Of a stretch of 64,000 nt of DNA, positions 17,750 through 27,270 are shown one piece after another. Within the stretch, counting starts at the first letter, position 1. Each line of letters opens with the position of its first letter. The position numbers were made by a program, and so were the translations under genes. Under the pieces are notes generated by a model, which saw only the letters and a program-made list of their open reading frames with translations, did not search any database and had not been told where the DNA came from. The DNA is from an uncultured Mobiluncus sp. Lineage in GTDB: Bacteria > Actinomycetota > Actinomycetes > Actinomycetales > Actinomycetaceae. The stretch is taken from assembly GCF_947254095.1 (NCBI RefSeq), contig NZ_CAMYBV010000002.1, forward strand, positions 76,791 to 140,790, given 5' to 3'.

Positions 17750-18685
17750 ATGAGTGAAGACCCCACCCCAACTGTACCGTCGGGCATTCCTGAACTGGAT
17801 GCCCAATCCGTGCGAGACGTCAGCGAACGCGCCCAGATGCTGATTATTACCGGCATGAGCGGGGCTGGACGCAGCCAAACCGCCCAGGTCTTGGAGGATT
17901 TGAACTGGTATGTGGTGGACAATCTGCCTCCCCGGATGCTCGGTCCTTTGGCGCGGATGATGACTCCCGGAGGCGAAGGTGTGCACCGCCTGGCAGTGGT
18001 GGTTGACGTGCGTTCGCGCAGTTTCTTTTCGGAATTCATGTCCACCCTGGATGCGTTGCGAGAAGCCCAGGTCGACCTGCAAGTTTTATTCCTCGATTGT
18101 TCCGACGCGGTGTTGGTGCGCCGCTACGAACAGGTGCGCCGCCCCCACCCCTTGCAGGGTGAAGGGCGGATTATGGACGGGATTGCCTCGGAACGGGAGC
18201 TGCTCGGGCCCATCCGCGACCGCGCCAACATCTATGTGGACACGACCCACATGAATGTTCACGACCTGGCCCGGCGAATCCGCGAACTCGTGAGCGGGGA
18301 AACCGTCAACGGACTAAACGTGACGGTGATGAGTTTCGGGTTTAAATACGGTTTACCCATGGACGCCGATCACGTGGTCGATGTGAGATTTTTTCCCAAT
18401 CCTTACTGGGTGACGGAACTGCGACACCTGACCGGACGGGATGAGGCAGTGGCGAAATACGTATTAAGCCAGCCCGGGGCCAGCGAGTTTGCCCAGAACT
18501 ACGTTGATACTTTGGCGCCGGTACTGAACGGCTACCTGCACGAGTTAAAGCCATTTGTGACGATTGCCGTGGGGTGTACCGGAGGGCAGCATCGTTCGGT
18601 GGCGATGGCTGAACGCCTGTCCAACCTGCTGCGGTCTAAAGGTTTCCAAGTACGCACCGTACATCGTGATATCGGCAAGGAATAA
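17750..18685 (+). CDS. rapZ: RNase adapter / nucleotide-binding protein RapZ (YvcJ)
   Basis: A P-loop nucleotide-binding protein of the RapZ/YvcJ family, 311 aa. Walker A reads GMSGAGRSQ (about residues 32-40), followed by VVDNLPPRML. The C-terminal domain contains MSFGFKYGLPMDADHV, DVRFFPNPYW and IAVGCTGGQHRSVAMAE, all family hallmarks. In E. coli RapZ senses an amino-sugar precursor; in Gram-positives YvcJ binds nucleotides and its role is less clear. It is 19 nt upstream of yvcK, the invariant actinobacterial and firmicute arrangement with whiA. Confidence 0.96.
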   Translation: MSEDPTPTVPSGIPELDAQSVRDVSERAQMLIITGMSGAGRSQTAQVLEDLNWYVVDNLPPRMLGPLARMMTPGGEGVHRLAVVVDVRSRSFFSEFMSTLDALREAQVDLQVLFLDCSDAVLVRRYEQVRRPHPLQGEGRIMDGIASERELLGPIRDRANIYVDTTHMNVHDLARRIRELVSGETVNGLNVTVMSFGFKYGLPMDADHVVDVRFFPNPYWVTELRHLTGRDEAVAKYVLSQPGASEFAQNYVDTLAPVLNGYLHELKPFVTIAVGCTGGQHRSVAMAERLSNLLRSKGFQVRTVHRDIGKE

Positions 18686-18703
18686 TTCGGGGGGATTACA
18701 GAT

Positions 18704-19729
18704 ATGGATTCACAAGGACATTATTTTGAGCCTCCCCAAGATTCCGTTTGGCCGGGGCGCGCGACCGGCCCGAAAGTGGTGGCTTTTGGCGGAGGACACG
18801 GTCTGTACGCCACCCTTTCGGCTTTGCGCCACCTCACCACGGACCTCACGGCGGTCGTTACCGTGGCCGACGACGGAGGTTCCAGCGGGCGTTTGCGTCA
18901 AGAGTTCGACCTGCTACCGCCGGGCGACTTGCGCATGGCGCTGGCGGCCTTGTGCGATGAATCCGATTGGGGTCTGACCTGGCGTGATATTTTGCAGTTT
19001 CGGTTCAAATCTAACGGGGAAATGAACGGACACAACCTGGGTAACCTGTTGCTGGCCGGTTTGTGGCAGATTCTGGATGACCCGGTCGCGGGTCTGGAAT
19101 GGATGACCCGACTGTTGGATGCGCAAGGTCGGGTTTTGCCGATGTCCACTGTCCCCATGGCTATCGAAGCTGATTTGGAAGTTGACGGTCGGATTCAAAC
19201 GATCCGCGGTCAATCCAAGATTGCGAAGGCACCGGGGGTGGTGCGGGGAATTCGTTTGGATCCTCCCGATGCACCGGTTACGCCCCAAGTCTTACAGGCC
19301 GTCGCAAGCGCGGATTGGGTCGTGTTGGGTCCGGGCTCCTGGTACACCTCGGTGATGCCGCACCTGCTGATTACAGATTTAAGGGAAGCACTGGTGCGCT
19401 CGCCGGCACGGAAAGCCTTGGTGCTGAACCTCAGCCGCCAACGCGGGGAGACACAAGACCTGACTCTGCCCGATCATCTGCGGGTTTTACATCAGATAGT
19501 TCCTGAGCTGCGGCTGTCGGTGGTGATTGGCGACCCCGTTTCGGTGACGGATATTGACGACTTACAAAATGCCGCTAACGACCTGGGGTGTCAGGTTATG
19601 TTGCGCCAAATTTCGGTCGGAGACGGCACCGCACGCCACGATTTCTTGCGGTTGGCGGCCGCCTTCAGGGATGCTATGAGCGGAAACTGGGGAGATTTGT
19701 CCAGTATCGAAGAGCTCGACAATCATTAG
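18704..19729 (+). CDS. yvcK: Gluconeogenesis factor YvcK (CofD-like, UDP-sugar binding)
   Basis: YvcK/CuvA proteins are needed for growth on gluconeogenic carbon sources and for cell-wall homeostasis, and bind UDP-sugars. The 341-aa protein shows GGGHGL near residue 30, VTVADDGGSSGRLR, LPPGDLRMALAAL, and LGPGSWYTSVMPHLL. Start ATG at 18704. It follows rapZ by 18 nt and precedes whiA by about 70 nt. Confidence 0.95.
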   Translation: MDSQGHYFEPPQDSVWPGRATGPKVVAFGGGHGLYATLSALRHLTTDLTAVVTVADDGGSSGRLRQEFDLLPPGDLRMALAALCDESDWGLTWRDILQFRFKSNGEMNGHNLGNLLLAGLWQILDDPVAGLEWMTRLLDAQGRVLPMSTVPMAIEADLEVDGRIQTIRGQSKIAKAPGVVRGIRLDPPDAPVTPQVLQAVASADWVVLGPGSWYTSVMPHLLITDLREALVRSPARKALVLNLSRQRGETQDLTLPDHLRVLHQIVPELRLSVVIGDPVSVTDIDDLQNAANDLGCQVMLRQISVGDGTARHDFLRLAAAFRDAMSGNWGDLSSIEELDNH

Positions 19730-19802
19730 CTAGAATAGTGATTGAACTCACTAACCGGCTCGCAACCGTGTCGGTTTTTCACAACTAGGAGGAAGTGACA
19801 CT

Positions 19803-20783
19803 ATGTCCCTGACAGCAGTCGCGAAAGACGAACTCGTGGGGGTTCGCGTCGAATCGCGAGCCGATTTTCGCGCTGAAACGTCTGCGCTGCTGCGGTTTGC
19901 GGGGGGAATCCACCTGGTGGCAGGTTCCATAGTGGTGGAGGCGGAATTGGATCACCCGGATTGCGCGAAACGGTTGCAGCACGCTCTGCGGAGTCTGTAC
20001 CATACGGCCTCCTCTGTGGTGGTGGTCAGCGGAACCGGAATCCGTAAAGCGGATCGCTACGTGGTGCGAGTGGTGCCGGGGGCAGAAAAACTGGCGAAAG
20101 AAACTGGGCTGTTGGACAAACAGGGCCGTCCGGTGCGGGGGCTGGCCCCGGAAATCGTGTCCGGACCCCTATCCGGCTGCGTGGCCGCGTGGCGCGGAGC
20201 CTTTCTGGCTCGCGGGTCCCTGACAGAGCCAACGCGGTCTTCGGCGCTGGAAGTGACGGCACCCGGTCCCGAAGCGGCTCTAGCCTTGGTGGGCATGGCT
20301 CGTCGTATGGGGGCGAACGCCAAGTCACGAGAGGTGCGTCAACTATCTCGGGTCGCCGTGCGGGAAAACGACTCTATTAGGGCTTTGCTGACTCAGATGG
20401 GCGCGATCACGGCTTTGCGCGAGTGGACAGATAAACGCGAAAGGCGCGAGAAACGCGGGGAAGTCAACCGGTTGGCGAATTTTGATGATGCCAATATGCG
20501 CCGGTCCACCCGGGCTGCCGTGTTGGCGGGGGCACGCGTGCGCCGGGCTTTTGAAATCCTGGGCGACGACATTCCCCCGCACCTCATTTCTGCGGGGCGG
20601 CTGCGTCTGGAATACAAGCAGGCTTCGCTGGAAGAACTCGGCCAGCTCAGCGAACCGCAGCTGACAAAAGACGCAGTGGCGGGCCGAATCCGCCGCCTGT
20701 TAGCCATGGCTGATAAACGGGCGGAGGAGCTGGGAATCCCCGACACCGAATCTGGGTTGAATCCCGAAATGCTGGAATCATGA
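19803..20783 (+). CDS. whiA: Sporulation/cell-division regulator WhiA
   Basis: WhiA is a DNA-binding protein with an N-terminal LAGLIDADG-type fold and a C-terminal helix-turn-helix. In Streptomyces it activates septation genes; non-sporulating relatives use it in cell division. The 326 aa contain WRGAFLARGSLTEP, VRENDSIRALLTQMGA, NRLANFDDANMRRS and ELGQLSEPQLTKDAVAGRIRRL. A very strong ribosome site (AGGAGGAAGTGA) precedes ATG 19803. Confidence 0.96.
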   Translation: MSLTAVAKDELVGVRVESRADFRAETSALLRFAGGIHLVAGSIVVEAELDHPDCAKRLQHALRSLYHTASSVVVVSGTGIRKADRYVVRVVPGAEKLAKETGLLDKQGRPVRGLAPEIVSGPLSGCVAAWRGAFLARGSLTEPTRSSALEVTAPGPEAALALVGMARRMGANAKSREVRQLSRVAVRENDSIRALLTQMGAITALREWTDKRERREKRGEVNRLANFDDANMRRSTRAAVLAGARVRRAFEILGDDIPPHLISAGRLRLEYKQASLEELGQLSEPQLTKDAVAGRIRRLLAMADKRAEELGIPDTESGLNPEMLES

Positions 20784-20856
20784 ATGCCGCCGGTCATGCC
20801 GCTTTGAGCCCGGTTCACAAGGGGGGTAACCCCGTCTGCGGTGACGTTAGGTTCCC

Positions 20857-22938
20857 ATGAAAGCGTCAGATTTTCCCAAAGTCTCCGAGATTCCCACACA
20901 GCCGGGGGTGTACCGGTGGCGCGATGGCCGCGACCGAGTCATCTATGTGGGTAAAGCCAAGAATCTGCGCAATCGACTGACGTCTTACTTCGTAGACCCC
21001 GCCCGTCTGCATCCGCGCACCGCGAAAATGGTCGCCAGTGCCGCGTCGGTGTCCTGGGTGGTGGTCGGTTCCGAGGTTGAGGCTCTGACCTTGGAATACA
21101 CCTGGATTAAGGAACACGACCCCCAGTTCAACGTGATGTTTAAGGACGACAAGTCCTACCCGTACTTCGCGGTGACGATGAACCAGGAATATCCGCGTAT
21201 GGGGGTGCTGCGTACCGCGCATCAACGCGGAGTGCGCTACTTCGGACCCTACACGGCGGTGTGGGCGATTCGCCAAACCCTGGAGCTGCTGCAAAGCGTG
21301 TTTCCGGTGCGGACCTGCTCCGATGGGGTGCTTGCTCGGGCCCAAGCCGCTAACCGGGCGTGTTTGCTGGGTTATATCGGACGTTGCGCCGCGCCGTGTA
21401 TCGGCCGCGTCAGCGCCGCGCAGCACCGTGAACTGGCGGAAAAAGTCTGCGACTTCATGAGCGGGCGTGATGCCGGGTTCCTGCGTGAGATTGAGACTGC
21501 CATGTGGGACGATGCTAAGTCTTATCGTTTCGAGGACGCGGCGCGGAAACGGGACCAGCTGGAGGCGCTGCGTAAGGTTTTGGAAAAAAACGCTGCCGTG
21601 CTCAGCGACGACACAGACGCGGATCTGTTCGCCCTCGAAGCCGATGAACTCCAGGTTTCTGTCCAGGTGTTTTATGTACGGGCGGGGCGGATTCGCGGGC
21701 AGCGCGGCTGGGTGAGCGCGCGGGAAGAGGACCTGGACGAACCCTCCCTGATGGCACGGGCTTTGGAGCAAATCTATGGAGAAACTGCGGCAGACATGGC
21801 CCGCGAGGGAGGCGCCACGCGTCCCCAGCGAGTCGGCCCCAGTTCCGCCAACGATATGGCTCATTTTGATACTTCCGTCATTCCCAAGGAGATTTTGGTT
21901 TCCGTATCCCCAACAGATGTGGGTGTGTTGCAGCGCTGGTTGAGTGAGTTGCGGGGCTCCCAGGTGAGTATTAGGGTGCCGCAGCGCGGGGCCAAACGCG
22001 ACGCCCTGTCCCGGGTGCAGCTCAATGCGGTGGAGGGGCTGCGCCTGTACAAGACCCGGCGAGCTCGGGATTTGACGCAGCGGAACCTGGCCTTGAATGA
22101 GCTGGGACGACTGCTCGACATTGATCCACCGCTGCGCATTGAGTGTTACGACATTTCTCACACACAAGGCACATTTCAGATGGGTTCCATGGTGGTGTTC
22201 GAGGACGGCGCTCCTCGTAAAAATGCCTATCGGAAGTTTTCGATTCGAGGCGCTGACGGCACGGGTACCCCGGACGATACGACCGCCATGAACGAGGTGC
22301 TGCGTCGGCGCTTTGAACGCCTCATTCAAGAGGAAAACGGCCTGGGCGCGGCGCTGCCCGAGCCCACCGCAACAACTTCAGCGAGCGGCACGGCCCTTGT
22401 CGAAACGAAAAACCCTTCCACCCAGACGGCACGATCTAGCGCCATGCCCCCCTTGGGAACGGAGAAAGAACCGCGGCGGTTTTCCTACCGTCCCGATTTG
22501 GTCGTGGTGGACGGAGCACTGCCCCAAGTTCATGCCGCACGGGCGGCGATGGATGAGGTCGGGGTGTGGGACATTCCGGTCATCGGACTGGCAAAACGCT
22601 TGGAGGAAGTCTGGCGGGTAGACGACGACTTTCCGGTCATTTTTCCGCGTACCTCCGAAGCCCTGTATTTGCTGCAGTATTTACGTGATGAATCACACCG
22701 TTTTGCCATCAGCGCGCATCGCAAGAAACGCGCCCAGGCTATGACTCGTTCGATTCTGGATGCGGCTCCAGGAGTTGGTCCCGCCCGTCAGAAGGCGTTG
22801 CTCAAACATTTCGGATCGGTCAAGCGTTTGCGTGAGGCCAGCGCCTCCGAGATTGCCCAAGTCCCCGGTTTTGGCTTGAAAACAGCGGAAAACCTCGTGG
22901 CATTCCTGAACAATTCCGTGAATTCTGGTAAGAATTAA
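20857..22938 (+). CDS. uvrC: UvrABC system protein C
   Basis: UvrC makes both incisions in nucleotide excision repair. The domains are an N-terminal GIY-YIG nuclease (PGVYRWRDGRDRVIYVGKAK, residues 15-34), a UVR domain (about 210-245, YRFEDAARKRDQLEALRK), an RNase H-like nuclease (IECYDISHTQGTFQMGSMVVF; LVVVDGALPQVHAA) and C-terminal HhH motifs (APGVGPARQKALLKHFG ... VPGFGLKTAENL). It has 693 aa; the extra length is partly a Thr/Ser/Ala-rich insertion of about 40 residues inside the RNase H-like domain. In most actinobacteria uvrC precedes rapZ; here it follows whiA. Confidence 0.96.
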   Translation: MKASDFPKVSEIPTQPGVYRWRDGRDRVIYVGKAKNLRNRLTSYFVDPARLHPRTAKMVASAASVSWVVVGSEVEALTLEYTWIKEHDPQFNVMFKDDKSYPYFAVTMNQEYPRMGVLRTAHQRGVRYFGPYTAVWAIRQTLELLQSVFPVRTCSDGVLARAQAANRACLLGYIGRCAAPCIGRVSAAQHRELAEKVCDFMSGRDAGFLREIETAMWDDAKSYRFEDAARKRDQLEALRKVLEKNAAVLSDDTDADLFALEADELQVSVQVFYVRAGRIRGQRGWVSAREEDLDEPSLMARALEQIYGETAADMAREGGATRPQRVGPSSANDMAHFDTSVIPKEILVSVSPTDVGVLQRWLSELRGSQVSIRVPQRGAKRDALSRVQLNAVEGLRLYKTRRARDLTQRNLALNELGRLLDIDPPLRIECYDISHTQGTFQMGSMVVFEDGAPRKNAYRKFSIRGADGTGTPDDTTAMNEVLRRRFERLIQEENGLGAALPEPTATTSASGTALVETKNPSTQTARSSAMPPLGTEKEPRRFSYRPDLVVVDGALPQVHAARAAMDEVGVWDIPVIGLAKRLEEVWRVDDDFPVIFPRTSEALYLLQYLRDESHRFAISAHRKKRAQAMTRSILDAAPGVGPARQKALLKHFGSVKRLREASASEIAQVPGFGLKTAENLVAFLNNSVNSGKN

Positions 22939-22941
22939 CGC

Positions 22942-24213
22942 ATGTCCGATAACCCGACTGAGCTGCGTCTGCGCGGAATCAGGTTTAACCTTTTAGCGAA
23001 AAACCTGGTCAGCGGGGTAGCCGTGTTACTGACTCCGGGCTTGGTATTTTTAGTTTCTCTGGTGGTTTTGCTTCACCTGTTAGGGCGGGTAGCCAGCAGT
23101 TCTCAAGGTGCGCTCAGCGTTAACCTGCCCGTGGTGGTGGGAGCGCTGATTGTCGTGGGAGTGGCCGGAGCAGCGGGGGCGTGGGCGCTCATCAGATTCA
23201 TTTCCCGTTCCATAACCGATGCTGCCAGCTCGGTGCGGAGCAGTGCCCAGGCGATAGCGGCAGGAGATTTTACGGTGGCAGCGCGGGGAGTGACCAATGA
23301 TGAGCTGTCTGATTTGGTGCGGGTGATGAATGAAACTCGTTTAGCTCTCAGTCAGCTGATGAATGAAACTCGCAGCGTGTACCGTCAGGTTTCTGAGGAA
23401 CAAACCGGATTGCACGGTGCGGTTGGCGCCTTGGGTGAGGCCGGTGGCAAGGTCGGTCAGGAAGTCGATACGGTCACGCCCCAAGCTCAGATGCTCACCC
23501 AGTCGGCAACGGAACTGGTTGATGCCGCTGCCGAGATTTCCTCCTCCCGAAGTAACATTGCCCGTCACACTGAGGAAGCCCTAGCAATTGGGCACAGCGA
23601 AGTGCAGGACCTAGCAGAAATTTCTCAGATTATTCAAGATTTTCAATCCCACAGTCAAGAAATTTCTGTTTCCGTGGATCAGATTGCCCAAATCGCGGAA
23701 CGAACCAGCCTGTTAGCTTTGAATGCCACCATTGAATCGGCGAAAGCCGGGGAAATCGGGGCCGGTTTCGCGGTCGTGGCCGGACAGATTAAAGAACTTG
23801 CGGTGCAAACCAGCACCGCGGCGGCGGCGGTTACCCAGGCTTCTACAGAGATTCAGGAACGTTGCGACCGGGCGGTGGGAGTGACTGCCGACGTCGCCGA
23901 AAAATTGAACCAAATTAATGATTCTCAGCAGGTTTCCGCCCAAGCCGTGGCTGACCAGGCCGCGGTCGTGGCCTCGATGGAGGCAGCCTGTGCGGGAGCA
24001 CTTGCCCAGGCCCAGGCCTTGAGCGAGGAAATCGAGACCATCGCCGAGGCCGCCACCCAGTCTCAGACCAGTTTGCAAAACATCGACTCCGAATCCGACA
24101 AAGTGGAGGAAATTATTTCTTCCACCCGCACCATGATCCACAACCTCCAGATGATTGAGGACGCGGGGGAACGCAATCCGGAAAGCCCAGAGGAATCGGG
24201 GGAACAGTCATGA
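22942..24213 (+). CDS. Methyl-accepting chemotaxis protein with minimal sensor part (1)
   Basis: This 423-aa transducer has two N-terminal hydrophobic helices (about 20-46 and 63-85) separated by only about 15 residues. A HAMP-like segment (about 86-140) and a signalling domain follow, with the hairpin tip ERTSLLALNATIESAKAGEI (around 250-270). No periplasmic ligand domain and no C-terminal CheR-docking pentapeptide are present. The start is 4 nt after uvrC and its stop overlaps the second receptor (ATGA). Such receptors may sense membrane or cytoplasmic state; the signal is unknown. It implies a motile, chemotactic organism. Confidence 0.88.
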   Translation: MSDNPTELRLRGIRFNLLAKNLVSGVAVLLTPGLVFLVSLVVLLHLLGRVASSSQGALSVNLPVVVGALIVVGVAGAAGAWALIRFISRSITDAASSVRSSAQAIAAGDFTVAARGVTNDELSDLVRVMNETRLALSQLMNETRSVYRQVSEEQTGLHGAVGALGEAGGKVGQEVDTVTPQAQMLTQSATELVDAAAEISSSRSNIARHTEEALAIGHSEVQDLAEISQIIQDFQSHSQEISVSVDQIAQIAERTSLLALNATIESAKAGEIGAGFAVVAGQIKELAVQTSTAAAAVTQASTEIQERCDRAVGVTADVAEKLNQINDSQQVSAQAVADQAAVVASMEAACAGALAQAQALSEEIETIAEAATQSQTSLQNIDSESDKVEEIISSTRTMIHNLQMIEDAGERNPESPEESGEQS

Positions 24214-25391
24214 AACAAAAGCTGATCTCCATCGCGGGGCAGTTCCGGTTTACCGCGTGGTTGAGTTTTGGGTTTTCGGCGCTTTCTGTGGTGTTACTGC
24301 TGGTGGGGTTGAAGCGAATCCTCTCTCTGGGAAGTCAGCCCCAGGTCCAGCAGCGTGAAATTTTCACCCAAATCATCATCCAAGTCATTTTGATAGTGAT
24401 TTTGGCCATCCTGGGGACGATCATTGGTTTTACCATGCGGGCCCGAATCCGCCGCTCGGTGAAAGCTGTGTCCCTGACCCTAGCGGACTGCGCGGCGGGC
24501 AATTTTACGAAACGTGCCCAAATCTATACCAAAGACGAAATTGCGGATATGTCGCAAGCCGTCAATGAGGCGATGGTTTCCTTGTCCTCCCTGGTGGTCA
24601 ATCTGCGCAGCGGGGTAGACGGACTGCGGAACTTTGCCGTGCTTGCCGGCAGCCAGGCCGAAATCGTCAAAACGGGCAACGACCGGGTCTTAGAGAGCAG
24701 TAACCGGCTGTCTGAAACCGGGACAGAACTGGGACAGACGGCGCAAACCTTGACTGAGAACGGCACCGCGGTAGCGGGAGACATCGCCAATTTGTCCGAA
24801 ATTGCCTCCAGCAACGAAATTCTGCGTTCCGAAGGCATCACGGCCGCACGCAATCTGAGCAACGCGGTCAACGAGCTGAAAACCTCGGTGGAATACATTA
24901 TGGCTTTAATGACGGATATTTCTGTTATCTCGGAACAAACCAATATGCTGGCGTTGAACGCCACCATCGAGGCTGCCCGCAGCGCGGAAGCCGGGCGGGG
25001 TTTTGCTGTGGTCGCCAACCAGGCCAAAGATTTGGCTTCGCAAACTGCCCAAACTACCGGTGAGGTTATCAGCCAGGTCGCCCAGCTCCAGACCCAAGCG
25101 ATAGACGGGGAACAGCGCATCGAATCTCTGTTGTCCCAGCTGGAGGCGCTGAGTGCCTCTCAACAGGCTGTCAACCAGGACGTGAACCGTCAAGAAACGG
25201 CTTTGTCCAACGCTAACACCGGCATCGACGAGGTGCGTTCGTTTTCTGACGAACTGTTCACTCATTCGCAATCCTTAGCGTCCCTCTCCCATAGTGCCCA
25301 TACTGAATCTGAGCAGTTCCAAGACCACATGAGCGTGGTGCAAGACGCCGTCTCAACCTTGGATGAGCGTATGGCCCGGTTTACGGTTTAG
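24210..25391 (+). CDS. Methyl-accepting chemotaxis protein with minimal sensor part (2)
   Basis: The second transducer (393 aa) has the same plan: hydrophobic helix (about 13-33), a loop of about 20 residues, a second helix (about 50-72), HAMP, and a signalling domain with tip EQTNMLALNATIEAARSAEA. No extracytoplasmic ligand domain is present. It overlaps the upstream receptor by 4 nt, which suggests coupled translation and possibly a heterodimer or mixed receptor array. The two proteins are clearly diverged from each other, so this is an old duplication rather than a recent copy. Confidence 0.88.
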   Translation: MKQKLISIAGQFRFTAWLSFGFSALSVVLLLVGLKRILSLGSQPQVQQREIFTQIIIQVILIVILAILGTIIGFTMRARIRRSVKAVSLTLADCAAGNFTKRAQIYTKDEIADMSQAVNEAMVSLSSLVVNLRSGVDGLRNFAVLAGSQAEIVKTGNDRVLESSNRLSETGTELGQTAQTLTENGTAVAGDIANLSEIASSNEILRSEGITAARNLSNAVNELKTSVEYIMALMTDISVISEQTNMLALNATIEAARSAEAGRGFAVVANQAKDLASQTAQTTGEVISQVAQLQTQAIDGEQRIESLLSQLEALSASQQAVNQDVNRQETALSNANTGIDEVRSFSDELFTHSQSLASLSHSAHTESEQFQDHMSVVQDAVSTLDERMARFTV

Positions 25392-25412
25392 CCCCTTCAG
25401 GATAGTTAAGCG

Positions 25413-26186
25413 ATGCACTTTCCCCCCTCTGAATACCTGCGGCTGGTCGCTTTCGACCTTGACGACACCCTGGCACCCTCAAAAATGCCCCTTGACACCG
25501 AAATGGCGGCTGCCCTAGCTAGGCTGCTGAACAGCTACGAAGCGGCCGTTATTTCCGGCGGCCAGCTCTCTCAGTTCCAGTCCCAAGTTCTTTCCCGACT
25601 CGCCGACCAGCCGGTCCCAAAGCACACGCTGCACCTGCTGCCCACCTGCGGCACCCAGTATTACCGAATGGAACCGGGAAGCAGCCCGGATGAACTGGTG
25701 CGCGTCTACCGTCGAGACCTCGCGGCGGACCTGCGGCGACAGACTGTTGAAACTATCGAAACAACCGCTCGTGAACTCGGCTTTTGGGAATCCTCACCGT
25801 GGGGAAACATCATCGAGGACCGCGGCACCCAGGTGACGTTTTCCGCCTTGGGTCAGCAAGCGCCCCTCGCGGCAAAACGAGCCTGGGACCCCGACGGCTC
25901 TAAGAAAGCCGCGTTGGTGCAGGCGCTGGGAAAGCAGTTGCCCCAGCTGGAGGTGCGCAGCGGGGGAGCCACCTCGGTGGACGTCACGGCACGCGGAGTG
26001 GATAAAGCTTACGGCATCCGCTCCCTAATGGAATCGACCGGATACACCCCGCTCAACCTTGTGTTCTTGGGGGATCGTCTCGACGAGCGGGGCAACGATT
26101 ATCCGGTGCTGGCAACCGGGGTGCCGTGTCAGGCGGTGAGCAGTCCCGCGGACACTTTGTCCTGGCTGCGGCGGTTGCTCGCCTAG
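25413..26186 (+). CDS. HAD-IIB family phosphatase (phosphomannomutase-like)
   Basis: A 257-aa haloacid-dehalogenase-superfamily hydrolase. Motif I is VAFDLDDTL (nucleophile D15, acid/base D17), motif II ISGGQ, and motif IV FLGDRLDERGND near residues 217-228. The C2-type cap in between and the GxxSxDVTxxGxDKxxG-like stretch (SGGATSVDVTARGVDKAYGI) place it in HAD-IIB, near eukaryotic-type phosphomannomutases and sugar phosphatases. The substrate cannot be told. It ends overlapping the convergent RNA methylase by 4 nt. Confidence 0.85.
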   Translation: MHFPPSEYLRLVAFDLDDTLAPSKMPLDTEMAAALARLLNSYEAAVISGGQLSQFQSQVLSRLADQPVPKHTLHLLPTCGTQYYRMEPGSSPDELVRVYRRDLAADLRRQTVETIETTARELGFWESSPWGNIIEDRGTQVTFSALGQQAPLAAKRAWDPDGSKKAALVQALGKQLPQLEVRSGGATSVDVTARGVDKAYGIRSLMESTGYTPLNLVFLGDRLDERGNDYPVLATGVPCQAVSSPADTLSWLRRLLA

Positions 26187-27070
26187 CGATCCCAAGTTTC
26201 GGTTGGTGATGAACCGTTCACGGGCGATTTTGCGGCGGTCGCCCAGCAGGCGATAGCGATAGCCCCGGCCACGTTCAGGGAATCGACCCCGTGAGCCATC
26301 GCGATGCGCACCACTTTATCGGCGCGGGCAATGGTCCGCGGTTTCAACCCATCCCGTTCAGCTCCCGCAATGAGGGCAACCTTTCGAGTCGGATCAGTGG
26401 CCAATTCCGCCGCGTAATCTCGCAAGTCCTGGGAGTCCTCGCGCAAGGCCAACGCGACCAGTTCAAAACCAGCCTCGTGAAATAACGTCGGGTCGGGCCA
26501 GCGTTCCAACCGGGTCCAAGGCACTTGAAAAATCGTGCCCATCGAAACCCGTACCGCCCGGCGATACAGCGGGTCAGCGCATGAGGGCGTGACCATGATG
26601 GCGTCGTAGCCGCAGGCCGCGGCACTGCGCACTGCTGCTCCCACATTCGTGTGATCGACCAAATCTTCCAGGATTAAGACTCGGGACGAACGGTTCAGGA
26701 TTTCGCGCGGATCCGGGGCCGGTTTGCGCTGCATGGCTGCTATCGCCCCGCGGTGCAGATGAAAACCCACTAGGCGTTCCAAGAGGGCTTCCGGAGCCAC
26801 AAACACGGGAATGGGACCGCCGTCGTCCGCAAATCCGGTGGCTGGGCTGGCGGCGAGTAATGGGCGGATAATCTCCAACCAATGCGGGGCTAAAAGCAGG
26901 GAGCGCGGGGTATATCCGGCGCGCAGGGCTCGGCCGATAACTTCGTTGGATTCCGCCATGAACAGCCCCTGTTCCGCTTCCAGACTGCGGCGCAGATTCA
27001 CGTCTTTTAACTGGGTGTAGTCACTCAGATATTCCGGGTAGGCAGTGAGGGAATCCAGGTCAATTAGCAC
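26183..27070 (-). CDS. TrmH/SpoU (SPOUT) family RNA 2'-O-methyltransferase
   Basis: This 295-aa protein has the N-terminal substrate-binding domain of the rRNA class (EQGLFMAESNEVIGRAL) and the SPOUT knot. Motif 1 is LEDLVDHTNVGAAVRSA (about 140-157), motif 2 VALIAGAERDGL, and motif 3 MAHGVDSLNVAGAIAIA, whose Asn-Val-Ala binds SAM. The family modifies rRNA or tRNA 2'-OH; the exact target is unknown. The start is GTG at 27070. It converges with the HAD gene. Confidence 0.9.
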   Translation of the reverse strand: MLIDLDSLTAYPEYLSDYTQLKDVNLRRSLEAEQGLFMAESNEVIGRALRAGYTPRSLLLAPHWLEIIRPLLAASPATGFADDGGPIPVFVAPEALLERLVGFHLHRGAIAAMQRKPAPDPREILNRSSRVLILEDLVDHTNVGAAVRSAAACGYDAIMVTPSCADPLYRRAVRVSMGTIFQVPWTRLERWPDPTLFHEAGFELVALALREDSQDLRDYAAELATDPTRKVALIAGAERDGLKPRTIARADKVVRIAMAHGVDSLNVAGAIAIACWATAAKSPVNGSSPTETWDR

Positions 27071-27136
27071 GCTTAATTCTGCCTTTTAATCCCCAAAATT
27101 CCCAACTTTAGACCGAAAAAAAGCGGATTTACAGAG

Positions 27137-27172
27137 TTTTCCACAAGGGGGGCGAAATGGGGGTTTTCCACA
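27137..27172 (+). repeat. Two TTTTCCACA motifs (relaxed DnaA-box match)
   Basis: Two copies of TTTTCCACA at 27137-27145 and 27164-27172, 27 nt apart, upstream of the unknown gene at 27271. They match the relaxed DnaA-box consensus TTWTNCACA, but may simply be part of the promoter region. Confidence 0.35.
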
Positions 27173-27270
27173 GGTAAGAAAATCCTTTTTCGACACCCGG
27201 CCCGATTGTGAGAACACTGATAAAAAACACGACGCCAACCGAGGCTGGGGGAAAACAGAAAGGAACACCT

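Noticed and set aside
20866..22329. Long minus-strand open frame (487 codons) opposite uvrC
   Set aside because: His/Gln-rich shadow of uvrC, no ribosome site or motif.
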